A stretch of DNA of 64,000 bases, taken from the NCBI RefSeq assembly GCF_014837155.1, contig NZ_JACYHA010000004.1, positions 186,001 through 250,000 on the forward strand. The letters run 5' to 3'. Under the pieces are notes generated by a model. It searched no databases. It saw only the letters and a program-made list of their open reading frames with translations, and was not told the DNA's origin. The translations under genes were made by a program, and so were the position numbers. Source of the stretch: Litchfieldia stipae (GTDB lineage Bacteria; Bacillota; Bacilli; Bacillales; Bacillaceae_L). This document shows positions 9,057 to 17,035 of the stretch, piece after piece (the first letter of the stretch is position 1; every line of letters starts with the position of its first letter).

Positions 9057-9524
9057 GTGTCTACTGAAATGAATCAATATATGGTAAGAAACTTGTGGTC
9101 AGGTATTCTATTTGGTCTGGGTCTGGTGGCGTTTTTCGATGAAACTGTGTTTCACCAACTCCTACATTGGCATCATTTTTATGATAAAAGTACATTAAGC
9201 ATTGGTCTGGTCTCGGATGGATTGTTTCATGCCTTTAGTTGGTTCGCAACAATAGGGGGGCTATTCCTGCTAGCAGATTTGAAGCGTAGAGATGGATTTT
9301 TGTTAAAAAGATGGATTGGTGGCGTGTTCCTTGGTGGCGGTGTATTCCAACTATACGATGGTACCATTCAACATAAGCTTATGAAAATTCATCAGATTCG
9401 TTATGTGGATCATGTGATCATTTACGACGTCATTTGGAATAGTTTAGCCATCATCATGGTGTTGGTCGGTATTCTACTGATTCGTCAAACAAAAACATTA
9501 AGGAGTCAACAAACGAATGCATAA
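9057..9524 (+). CDS. DUF2243 membrane protein
   Basis: 155 residues with four predicted membrane helices (about 11-27, 58-76, 87-105, 127-146). GTG start with TGGAGG eight bases upstream. Several histidines sit near membrane edges (FHQLLHWHHF, GLFHAFSW, QHKLMKIHQ, YVDH), suggesting metal or heme contact, though this is inference. It overlaps the ctaG start by 8 bp, so the pair is probably co-translated. DUF2243 genes are commonly found next to CtaG-type genes. Function not established. Confidence 0.75.
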   Translation: MSTEMNQYMVRNLWSGILFGLGLVAFFDETVFHQLLHWHHFYDKSTLSIGLVSDGLFHAFSWFATIGGLFLLADLKRRDGFLLKRWIGGVFLGGGVFQLYDGTIQHKLMKIHQIRYVDHVIIYDVIWNSLAIIMVLVGILLIRQTKTLRSQQTNA

Positions 9525-10314
9525 TGAACATTCATCTCATATTTTTGGTCTAGAGCACACTCTACTCCTAGTTATTCTGTTTAGCTTATTAATAGCTGTA
9601 TATGTTATTTCAGTCTTTTTATCGAATCGTCATTATAAAAGATGGCCAACCTATCGCTTGTTTTCATGGGGATTGGGAGTTTTATGTATCTCAGCTATAT
9701 TTATAGGTCCGATTGCGGATCGTTCTCATGTTGATTTTACATTTCATATGCTTGGACACGTCCTCCTTGGAATGGTAGCTCCGTTTTTAATTGTCCTATC
9801 TGCACCAATGACACTTCTAATGAGAAGTCTAAATGTGAGAGCAGCGCGACAACTTTCAAAATTATTAAAATCGTTCCCTTTACGAATTCTAATAAATCCA
9901 CTTGTTGCTGCTGTCATTAATATGGGAGGGTTATGGATTCTCTACACGACCGAGCTATATGCAGCGATGCATCAACGTCTTTTTCTTTATTTGTTTATTC
10001 ACATTCATGTATTCATCGCAGGATACCTGTACATAGCCTCGATGATTTATATCGACCCAACACCACATCGAACACCATTTCTGACTCGTGCGATCATATT
10101 AGTTCTAGCATCTACCAGTCATGGGATTTTATCAAAATACATCTATGCTAATCCTCCAATAGGTGTCACTGCACAACAGGCAGAAAGTGGAGCCATGCTG
10201 ATGTATTATGGTGGTGATATTGTAGATATATTCCTTATTTCCATCCTTTGTTTTCATTGGTATAAAGCTAGTAAGGCAAGAGCAGTTATGAAAAAAGAGA
10301 TCAACTTATCATAA
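9517..10314 (+). CDS. ctaG: CtaG-family cytochrome c oxidase assembly protein
   Basis: 265 residues, polytopic, with about seven membrane helices and the CtaG signature features FHMLGHVLLGMVAPFLIVLSAP, HIHVFIAGY and a C-terminal QAESGAMLMYYGGD. Members help assemble caa3-type oxidase, probably through copper delivery. AAGGAG lies 11 bases before the ATG, inside the preceding DUF2243 gene. No oxidase subunit genes accompany it here; B. subtilis ctaG sits in the ctaCDEFG cluster, so this looks like a second, stand-alone CtaG paralogue. It converges directly on the AraC gene, whose stop codon is adjacent, with no room for a separate terminator. Confidence 0.85.
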   Translation: MHNEHSSHIFGLEHTLLLVILFSLLIAVYVISVFLSNRHYKRWPTYRLFSWGLGVLCISAIFIGPIADRSHVDFTFHMLGHVLLGMVAPFLIVLSAPMTLLMRSLNVRAARQLSKLLKSFPLRILINPLVAAVINMGGLWILYTTELYAAMHQRLFLYLFIHIHVFIAGYLYIASMIYIDPTPHRTPFLTRAIILVLASTSHGILSKYIYANPPIGVTAQQAESGAMLMYYGGDIVDIFLISILCFHWYKASKARAVMKKEINLS

Positions 10315-11199
10315 TCAACCTTTTTTCCTGCTCCTATATTCAGTAGGTGAGCATCCGTTTATTTTTTTGAAAATCCTTGAAAAGTAATAAGGATCTACAA
10401 TTCCGATTGTGCTTGCAATTTCTTTTATCGATTGGTCACTTAGATCAAGTAGCTGTCCGGCACGCTGAATTTTTAAACGTAAAAAATAATCAATCGGTGG
10501 AAAGCCTGTTTCTTGTTTGAAGAGGTGAGTTAAATGCTGAATTGATAATCCGGCAACCTTTGCAAGCTCTGAAAGCTTAATGGAGCGATGGATATGATCG
10601 TTCATATAATGAATGACTTTTTCTAAATATAATTCAGTTCGCTCCTCTTGTCCTGTCCGTATACTTGATAATCCAAGTGAGCTTAGTAAATATTTCATGG
10701 CCTGTGAAATTCTAATATGGTGTATCAATGAATAGGGCTTCTCGGAAAGAGAGAGGAAGCATTGATCAAACAATTCAGTAAAAGTGACATAACTGCTTAA
10801 TGGCGTTAGCAAGGGTCCGTCATTTAATCCAAAGCTATCGATAAATGAAAGCATTTCATCACCTTTTAGGTGGAACCAATAAATACTCCATGGATGCTCT
10901 TCATCTGCCCCGTAGCGATGGGGAGTCCCTGCTGGAATCACCATCAGCATATGACTTTCTAGGATGAATTTCTTTTCATTATGAAGCTCCACCCATCCAC
11001 GACCCTCCGCACAATAAATAATAATATGAGTGTCACAGCCATCAAATCGTTCTCTGTAATGGTGTTTGGCAAGAGGGAAATAACCTATATCAGTAACGAA
11101 TAGTGGATTGATAAGAGGGTGTTTACTAATATCATCGATAACATATTCGGGAAGAATAAATAACTTTTCAGATTCAAATCCATCCTGCTTCTTTATCAT
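10315..11199 (-). CDS. AraC-family regulator with N-terminal cupin
   Basis: 294 residues from the ATG at 11199, chosen because TAGGAG lies just upstream; an upstream in-frame ATG at 11262 has no such site. The N-terminal cupin domain (about 40-130) contains YCAEGRGWVEL and MLMVIPAGTPHRYG, typical of sugar sensing. The C-terminal double HTH (about 190-290) contains IKLSELAKVAGLSIQHLTHLF and SIKEIASTIGIVDPYYFSRIF. It is divergent from the DUF5107/GH35/GH2 operon with about 150 bp between starts, and so probably controls it. The inducer is unknown. Confidence 0.85.
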   Translation of the reverse strand: MIKKQDGFESEKLFILPEYVIDDISKHPLINPLFVTDIGYFPLAKHHYRERFDGCDTHIIIYCAEGRGWVELHNEKKFILESHMLMVIPAGTPHRYGADEEHPWSIYWFHLKGDEMLSFIDSFGLNDGPLLTPLSSYVTFTELFDQCFLSLSEKPYSLIHHIRISQAMKYLLSSLGLSSIRTGQEERTELYLEKVIHYMNDHIHRSIKLSELAKVAGLSIQHLTHLFKQETGFPPIDYFLRLKIQRAGQLLDLSDQSIKEIASTIGIVDPYYFSRIFKKINGCSPTEYRSRKKG

Positions 11200-11318
11200 T
11201 TCCTTCACTCCTACAATAATTGTCATTCTATCGTAATTTAAAATCCGAAAATAGTCCATCATAAACAGAACTTCATTAATTGTTAATCTACGATTCTATC
11301 GGTAATGTAAGGAGTATA

Positions 11319-11332
11319 AAAAAGCGTTATCA
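11319..11332 (+). promoter_or_regulatory. Candidate cre (CcpA) site before DUF5107 operon
   Basis: AAAAAGCGTTATCA fits the cre consensus TGWNANCGNTNWCA except for the first two bases. It lies 15 bases before the start codon, where CcpA would block transcription. Similar sites occur at 19928 and 25109. Confidence 0.4.
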
Positions 11333-11346
11333 TCAGGAGTGATTTT

Positions 11347-14300
11347 ATGGAAAAGCGTCAAAGAACGACCCGAATTTGGGAAGAACAGCGAGAGATTCCT
11401 ACCTATGGAGTAGGTGAACCGAATAAGAACCCAATGTTTCTTGAGAAGAGAGTCTATCAAGGGAGTTCAGGGAAGGTATACCCACATCCTGTCATTGACA
11501 AAATTAAGGATGAAAAGAAACTAGAAACCTATCAATTAGTGATCTTGGAAAATGAATATCTTCGAATTGAAGTGATGCCTGAAATTGGTGGAAGAATTTA
11601 TCGAGCCCTGGATAAGACAAATAATTATGATTTTGTTTACTATAACCGTGTGATTAAACCAGCACTTGTTGGATTAGCTGGACCTTGGATTTCTGGTGGA
11701 ATCGAATTTAATTGGCCACAGCATCATCGACCAAATACGTTTGGTCCAGTGGAGTACAAAACATCGGAAAATGAGGATGGTAGTGTCACCGTTTGGGTGA
11801 GTGAAATTGACCGAATGTATGGGACGAAGGTGACATCAGGTTTTACATTACATCCTGGCAAAGCGTATCTAGAAATCTCAGCGCAACTCTATAACAGGAC
11901 TGCAGAACCACAAACATTTCTTTGGTGGGCAAATCCTGCGGTTGCTGTCAATGATCATACGCAATCAGTGTTTCCACCAGATGTTCATGCAGTCCTTGAT
12001 CATGGCAAGCGTGATGTATCAACGTTTCCAATTGCAACAGGGACGTATTATAAGATGGATTATTCAGAAGGCGTAGATATTTCACGTTACAAAAATATCC
12101 CCGTCCCTACATCATATATGGCATACAAGTCTAAATATAATTTCGTTGGGGGATATGACCATGGTGTAAAAGCAGGACTCTTACATGTTGCTAACCATCA
12201 TATTTCTCCGGGGAAGAAGCAGTGGACATGGGGAAATGGTGACTTTGGTCAAGCTTGGGACAGGAATTTAACTGATGAGGATGGACCATACATCGAACTA
12301 ATGACAGGTGTATTTACAGATAATCAGCCTGATTTCACTTGGCTAGCTCCTTATGAGGAAAAAACATTTAAGCAGTATTTTATGCCTTACAAGAACATAG
12401 GTGTTGTAAAAAATGCATCCATAGATGCAGCGGTTAATTTAGAGGTAGATGAACAATCAAAGCGGGCTAAGGTACATGTCTATGCAACATCGGTTTTCGA
12501 AGCCTCCGTGATTGAATTAATAAGCACTGGTAAGAGTTATCTTCAAGAAACAACAACGATTTCACCAACTCAACCATTTGAGATGGAGGTACAGTTAGAG
12601 GAAGAAGAACAGACTCATGACCTCATTTTAAAAGTGAAGGATCAAACTGGTCGTCTATTAATCTCTTATCAGCCTGAAAAAGAACAGGTAGAGGAAATTC
12701 CAGAGCCAGCTAAACCGCTAACTACTCCTGAGGAAATAAGAACAACAGAGGAGCTTTACTTTGCAGGCTTGCATTTAGAGCAGTACCGACATGCAACCTT
12801 TGAACCGGATGCTTATTATTTAGAGGGATTAAAGCGGGAGCCGAAGGATAGTCGGATCAATGTAGCTTATGGAAGACTATTACTACGTAGAGGATTATTT
12901 GAAGACAGTGAACAATACTTTCGTCAAGCGATTCATTCGATAACATCACGAAATCCAAATCCATATGATTCAGAAGCCTTTTATCAGCTTGGGCTAACAC
13001 TTAAATTACAAGGGAAACTGGATGAGGCGTATGGATATTTATATAAATCGATTTGGTCTTCAGCTTGGCAGGATAGTGGCTATTTATTACTAGCACAAAT
13101 TGCTTGCGAAAAAGGAGCAAACATAGAGGCTTTAGAGTTAATTGAGCAATCACTGAACCGTAATACTCGGAACTATAAAGGACGGCTGCTTAAAACAGCA
13201 CTATTAAGAAAATGTCAACGATTGGATGAAGCGAGACAGTTTGCTGAAGAAACATTGAAGCTCGATATTGCTGACTTTGCTGCTTATAATGAGTTATTTC
13301 TTATTCTGAAAGAGCAGGGAGAAATGGCAGGAGCGGAGAAGATATTAAAGGAGCTACAAAAACTAATGCGTGCTGATGTTCATAATCACATTCATCTAGC
13401 AGCTGATTACACAGAATGTGGTCTGTTTGAAGAAGCGATTCAGATACTTGCACGTGTATCAGATGGGAAAACGACATATCCAATCGTGCATTATACATTA
13501 GCATATTTGTATGAGAAATTAAGTGTGAAAGAGAATGCTCAGCATCAATTAGAGTTGGGAAATCAGGCTTCTCCTGATTACTGTTTTCCAAACACCTTAT
13601 TTGAACTCATTGTATTAGAGCATGCAATCACTCAAAATCCACAGGATGATAAGGCGCATTATTATGTAGGGAGCTTACTATTTGATAAGAAGCGACACGC
13701 AGAAGCAGTGAAGAATTGGGAGAAATCAAGGGATCTTCAACCAAGTTTTGCAACGGTCCATCGTAACCTAGCGTTAGCCTATTACAATATTCTTCACGAT
13801 TCAGAAGCATCCTTGGTTTCTCTTGAAACCGCTTTTAAACTGGATGTGACTGACGCTCGTATCTTATTTGAATTAGATCAATTATATAAAAAACTAAGCT
13901 ATCGACCTGACATGCGATTAAATCACTTACAGGCACATATGGACTTAGTAGTAGAGAGAGATGATTTAATTCTTGAATATATAACCCTATTAAATACGTT
14001 AGGTGAACATGAAGAGGCAATTGAATTATTAACCAATCGGATCTTCCACCCTTGGGAAGGGGGAGAAGGGAAAGTAACGGGTCAATATGTATTAGCACAT
14101 GTCGAGCTTGGAAAAAAATATATAACTGAACAAAAATATGACGATGCACTCAAAACGTTAGAAAAGGCACTCTTTTATCCGCATAATCTTGGTGAAGGAA
14201 AACTAACTGGAGCTCAAGAAAATAATATCTATTATTATATCGGCTGTGCTTATGAGGGAATACAGAAATACGAGCAAGTACTTGAAGCCTTTACAGTTGC

Positions 14301-14703
14301 CTCGAGAGGATTGGAGGAGCCGGCTAGTGCGATGTATTACAACGATCAGCCACCTGATATGATTTTCTATCAAGGGTTAGCATGGCTTAAACTAAAAAAT
14401 AAGAAGGAAGCGAAAAGAAGATTTAATAAGTTAATCACTTATGCTGATAAGCACATCTTTGATGATGTAAGAATCGACTATTTCGCAGTTTCTCTACCAG
14501 ATTTTCTTGTTTTTGAAGATGATTTAAATAAAAGAAACGAAATTCACTGTCTTTATATGAAAGCACTTGGATTCCTTGGAATGAATCAAATCAAGAATGC
14601 CCAAGAATTACTTGATCAGGTGCAAGAGCTTGATCAAAATCACCAAGGTGCAATGATTCATAAATCATTTATGCCGGAAGGAAACCCTTATGAGAGAGTA
14701 TAA
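11347..14703 (+). CDS. DUF5107 protein with large TPR region
   Basis: 1118 residues; AGGAG eight bases before the ATG. Residues about 1-370 are a DUF5107 domain: VILENEYLRIEVMPEIGGR and PWISGGIEFNWPQHHRP look like the beta-supersandwich of aldose-1-epimerase-like enzymes (inference from pattern). Residues about 460-1110 are degenerate tetratricopeptide repeats (AYGRLLLRRGLFEDSEQYF, YYVGSLLFDKKRHAEAV and others). No signal peptide, so cytoplasmic. It is first in an operon whose second and third genes are GH35 and GH2 glycosidases, overlapping GH35 by 14 bp. The activity is unknown; the context suggests carbohydrate recognition or hydrolysis, possibly as a scaffold for the glycosidases. Confidence 0.75.
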   Translation: MEKRQRTTRIWEEQREIPTYGVGEPNKNPMFLEKRVYQGSSGKVYPHPVIDKIKDEKKLETYQLVILENEYLRIEVMPEIGGRIYRALDKTNNYDFVYYNRVIKPALVGLAGPWISGGIEFNWPQHHRPNTFGPVEYKTSENEDGSVTVWVSEIDRMYGTKVTSGFTLHPGKAYLEISAQLYNRTAEPQTFLWWANPAVAVNDHTQSVFPPDVHAVLDHGKRDVSTFPIATGTYYKMDYSEGVDISRYKNIPVPTSYMAYKSKYNFVGGYDHGVKAGLLHVANHHISPGKKQWTWGNGDFGQAWDRNLTDEDGPYIELMTGVFTDNQPDFTWLAPYEEKTFKQYFMPYKNIGVVKNASIDAAVNLEVDEQSKRAKVHVYATSVFEASVIELISTGKSYLQETTTISPTQPFEMEVQLEEEEQTHDLILKVKDQTGRLLISYQPEKEQVEEIPEPAKPLTTPEEIRTTEELYFAGLHLEQYRHATFEPDAYYLEGLKREPKDSRINVAYGRLLLRRGLFEDSEQYFRQAIHSITSRNPNPYDSEAFYQLGLTLKLQGKLDEAYGYLYKSIWSSAWQDSGYLLLAQIACEKGANIEALELIEQSLNRNTRNYKGRLLKTALLRKCQRLDEARQFAEETLKLDIADFAAYNELFLILKEQGEMAGAEKILKELQKLMRADVHNHIHLAADYTECGLFEEAIQILARVSDGKTTYPIVHYTLAYLYEKLSVKENAQHQLELGNQASPDYCFPNTLFELIVLEHAITQNPQDDKAHYYVGSLLFDKKRHAEAVKNWEKSRDLQPSFATVHRNLALAYYNILHDSEASLVSLETAFKLDVTDARILFELDQLYKKLSYRPDMRLNHLQAHMDLVVERDDLILEYITLLNTLGEHEEAIELLTNRIFHPWEGGEGKVTGQYVLAHVELGKKYITEQKYDDALKTLEKALFYPHNLGEGKLTGAQENNIYYYIGCAYEGIQKYEQVLEAFTVASRGLEEPASAMYYNDQPPDMIFYQGLAWLKLKNKKEAKRRFNKLITYADKHIFDDVRIDYFAVSLPDFLVFEDDLNKRNEIHCLYMKALGFLGMNQIKNAQELLDQVQELDQNHQGAMIHKSFMPEGNPYERV

Positions 14704-17035
14704 AATAAAGGTCATCGATACGAAAAAAGAGATTTATCCATTAAATACAAAACTTGGTGGAACAAATAAATTTGAGGAAAGCTATCAATTAACGAATTAT
14801 TATCTCGAGAAAAATGGTCGCCCGTATTTCGGGATTAGCGGTGAGTTCCATTACAGTCGCTATCGTTGTGAAGCTTGGGAAGATGAAATTATTAAGATGA
14901 AAATGGCGGGGATTACAATTATCCCGACATATGTCTTTTGGAACCATCATGAAGAGGAACGTGGATTATTTAAATGGAGCGGTGATAAAGACCTTCGTCG
15001 ATTTGTACAGCTATGTGGAAAGCATGAGTTAGGTGTCATCCTTAGAATTGGCCCATTTGCCCATGGGGAGGCAAGAAATGGTGGAATGCCAGACTGGCTT
15101 TTTGGTCGCCCATTTGATCTCCGTTCCAATGATGGAGAATATTTAGCATTTGTGAATCGATTCTATCAGGAAATTGGAAGGCAAATTGAAGGGCTGTTGT
15201 TTAAAGATGGAGGTCCAATTATTGGAACTCAAATTGAGAATGAATATGAGCATGCAGGTGCACCATGGGAAATCACGAATGGAACAAGTATTGAGTGGTT
15301 ACCAGCAGGAAGAGATGGGGATGCTCATATTAGTAAATTGAAGGAATTAGCGATAGAAGCTGGTATTGAAACACCAATCTATACAAGTACTGGCTGGGGA
15401 GGTGCTTCAGCTCCGGTGGAAGAGGTGCTGCCATTATGGGGAGGTTATGCATTTTGGCCATGGATATTCTACGGAGACGTATCGGAGCACCCAGCTACAC
15501 CTGAATTTATCTTTAGAGACTATCATAATGACAAACTGGAAAACTACGGATTTACTCCTACTTATCCCCCAGAGAGCCTCCCGTTTGCTTGCTGTGAGAT
15601 GGGTGGTGGGATGACGGTTTTCTATAAATATCGCTTCAAGCTACCATATGAAAGTGTTGATGCAATGGCGGAGATGAAGGTCGCTGGAGGCTGTAATTTT
15701 GTGGGCTATTATGTATTCCACGGTGGATCAAATCCAAAAGGGGATAAGACACCATTTTTGAATGAACATGCAACACCAAAAATCTCATACGATTATCAGG
15801 CTCCAATCGGAGAGTTTGGACAAATACGAGATTCCTATAAAAGGTTGAAACGCCAACACTATTTTTATAAAACAGTGGAAGAAGAGTTCTGTCAAACAAA
15901 AACGATTCTTCCTTATGATACATCGAACATGGACCCGCGTGATGTTGAAACACTTCGATATGCAGTGAGGGCTAGTGGGGATTCTGGTTTTGTTTTTATC
16001 AATAATTATCAGGATCATGTTGAGACAAAGGATCAAACAGACTTTGCGATTACGGTGAACCTTGAGAATGAGGATATTCGTTTTCCACTTCAAGGAGGAA
16101 TGTCCTTAGCAAAGGATGAATGCTGTATTCTCCCTTTTAACTTCAATTTACAAGGGCTACGTCTAAAATATGCGACGACACAATATATAACTAGTATAGA
16201 GCATGATGGGAAAACAACGTATTTCTTCTTCATTCCTAAAGGGATGAAGGGGGAGTATTGTTTTGCAGGAGACGAGATTCGAGATATTCAGGTTCATAAG
16301 GGCTCGGTTATATCCAAAAGCTTGATAAAGGTAAGCGATCATGAACTTAGTTTAATTGATATTACGCTAACATCAGGAAAAACTCTTCATATTTGTACGA
16401 TGACTAATGAACAGAGCTTACAGTTTTGGAAGTTTCCTTATAGAGGAAAAGAACATGTCCTTATTTCAAATGCCACAGTCCTTGTTAGTGATGAGAAAAT
16501 AAGGCTGGAATGTGTGGGAATAGAGCAGCTTGATTTAAAGGTATATCCTAGCTTAGGCGATTCTATTAGTTTAGATGGTGCTGAACTGCCTTGTAGTGGT
16601 GAGGGCGTTTTTAATGAATATAAGAAAACAATCAAATTAGCTGAACCACAATTGGATGTTAGAATAGTTGGCGAAAATAAAGCGATCATCCAGTTCCAGC
16701 CTGAAGCTTTTGAAGGAACAAAGGAGCTACTGCTTCAGATTGACTATGTCGGTGACATTGGTTATGCATTCATAGATGGAGAATTGATACACGATCATTT
16801 TTGTAATCAGGCTACATGGGAAATTGGCTTAAAGCAGTATAAGGAAGAACTGTTAGAAAAGGGGATGTATCTTTATATTTCTCCATTGAAGGAGGGAAGC
16901 TTTGTTAAGAGCGATTCTCCGATGGCTGCAAGAGCAGAAATTATCAATAAGCAAATTGCAGAAATCTCATCAATTAAGACAAAAGTAATTCATGAGCATG
17001 AACTTGTAATATCGAGGAGTGATTATGTTGAGTAA
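14690..17035 (+). CDS. GH35 family beta-galactosidase-like enzyme
   Basis: 781 residues. The catalytic TIM barrel begins FGISGEFHYSR, with IIPTYVFWNHHE and RIGPFAHGE typical of GH35. The proton donor is E185 in QIENEY and the likely nucleophile is E303 in CCEMGGG (the usual GH35 contexts). C-terminal beta-sandwich domains follow from about residue 400. No signal peptide, so it should act on imported oligosaccharides. It overlaps the upstream DUF5107 gene by 14 bp and the downstream GH2 gene by about 11 bp, so the three proteins are probably made together. Linkage specificity (beta-galactosyl is commonest) cannot be read from sequence. Confidence 0.85.
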   Translation: MREYKIKVIDTKKEIYPLNTKLGGTNKFEESYQLTNYYLEKNGRPYFGISGEFHYSRYRCEAWEDEIIKMKMAGITIIPTYVFWNHHEEERGLFKWSGDKDLRRFVQLCGKHELGVILRIGPFAHGEARNGGMPDWLFGRPFDLRSNDGEYLAFVNRFYQEIGRQIEGLLFKDGGPIIGTQIENEYEHAGAPWEITNGTSIEWLPAGRDGDAHISKLKELAIEAGIETPIYTSTGWGGASAPVEEVLPLWGGYAFWPWIFYGDVSEHPATPEFIFRDYHNDKLENYGFTPTYPPESLPFACCEMGGGMTVFYKYRFKLPYESVDAMAEMKVAGGCNFVGYYVFHGGSNPKGDKTPFLNEHATPKISYDYQAPIGEFGQIRDSYKRLKRQHYFYKTVEEEFCQTKTILPYDTSNMDPRDVETLRYAVRASGDSGFVFINNYQDHVETKDQTDFAITVNLENEDIRFPLQGGMSLAKDECCILPFNFNLQGLRLKYATTQYITSIEHDGKTTYFFFIPKGMKGEYCFAGDEIRDIQVHKGSVISKSLIKVSDHELSLIDITLTSGKTLHICTMTNEQSLQFWKFPYRGKEHVLISNATVLVSDEKIRLECVGIEQLDLKVYPSLGDSISLDGAELPCSGEGVFNEYKKTIKLAEPQLDVRIVGENKAIIQFQPEAFEGTKELLLQIDYVGDIGYAFIDGELIHDHFCNQATWEIGLKQYKEELLEKGMYLYISPLKEGSFVKSDSPMAARAEIINKQIAEISSIKTKVIHEHELVISRSDYVE

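Noticed and set aside
9933-10151. 72-codon frame inside ctaG on the same strand
   Set aside because: Wholly within ctaG in another frame; Ser/His/Cys-rich composition without domain or ribosome binding site.
13301-13591. Antisense open frames within the DUF5107-TPR gene (also 13628-13810 and 13835-14149)
   Set aside because: They mirror the coding frame of a long well-supported gene, lack ribosome binding sites and show no recognisable protein features.
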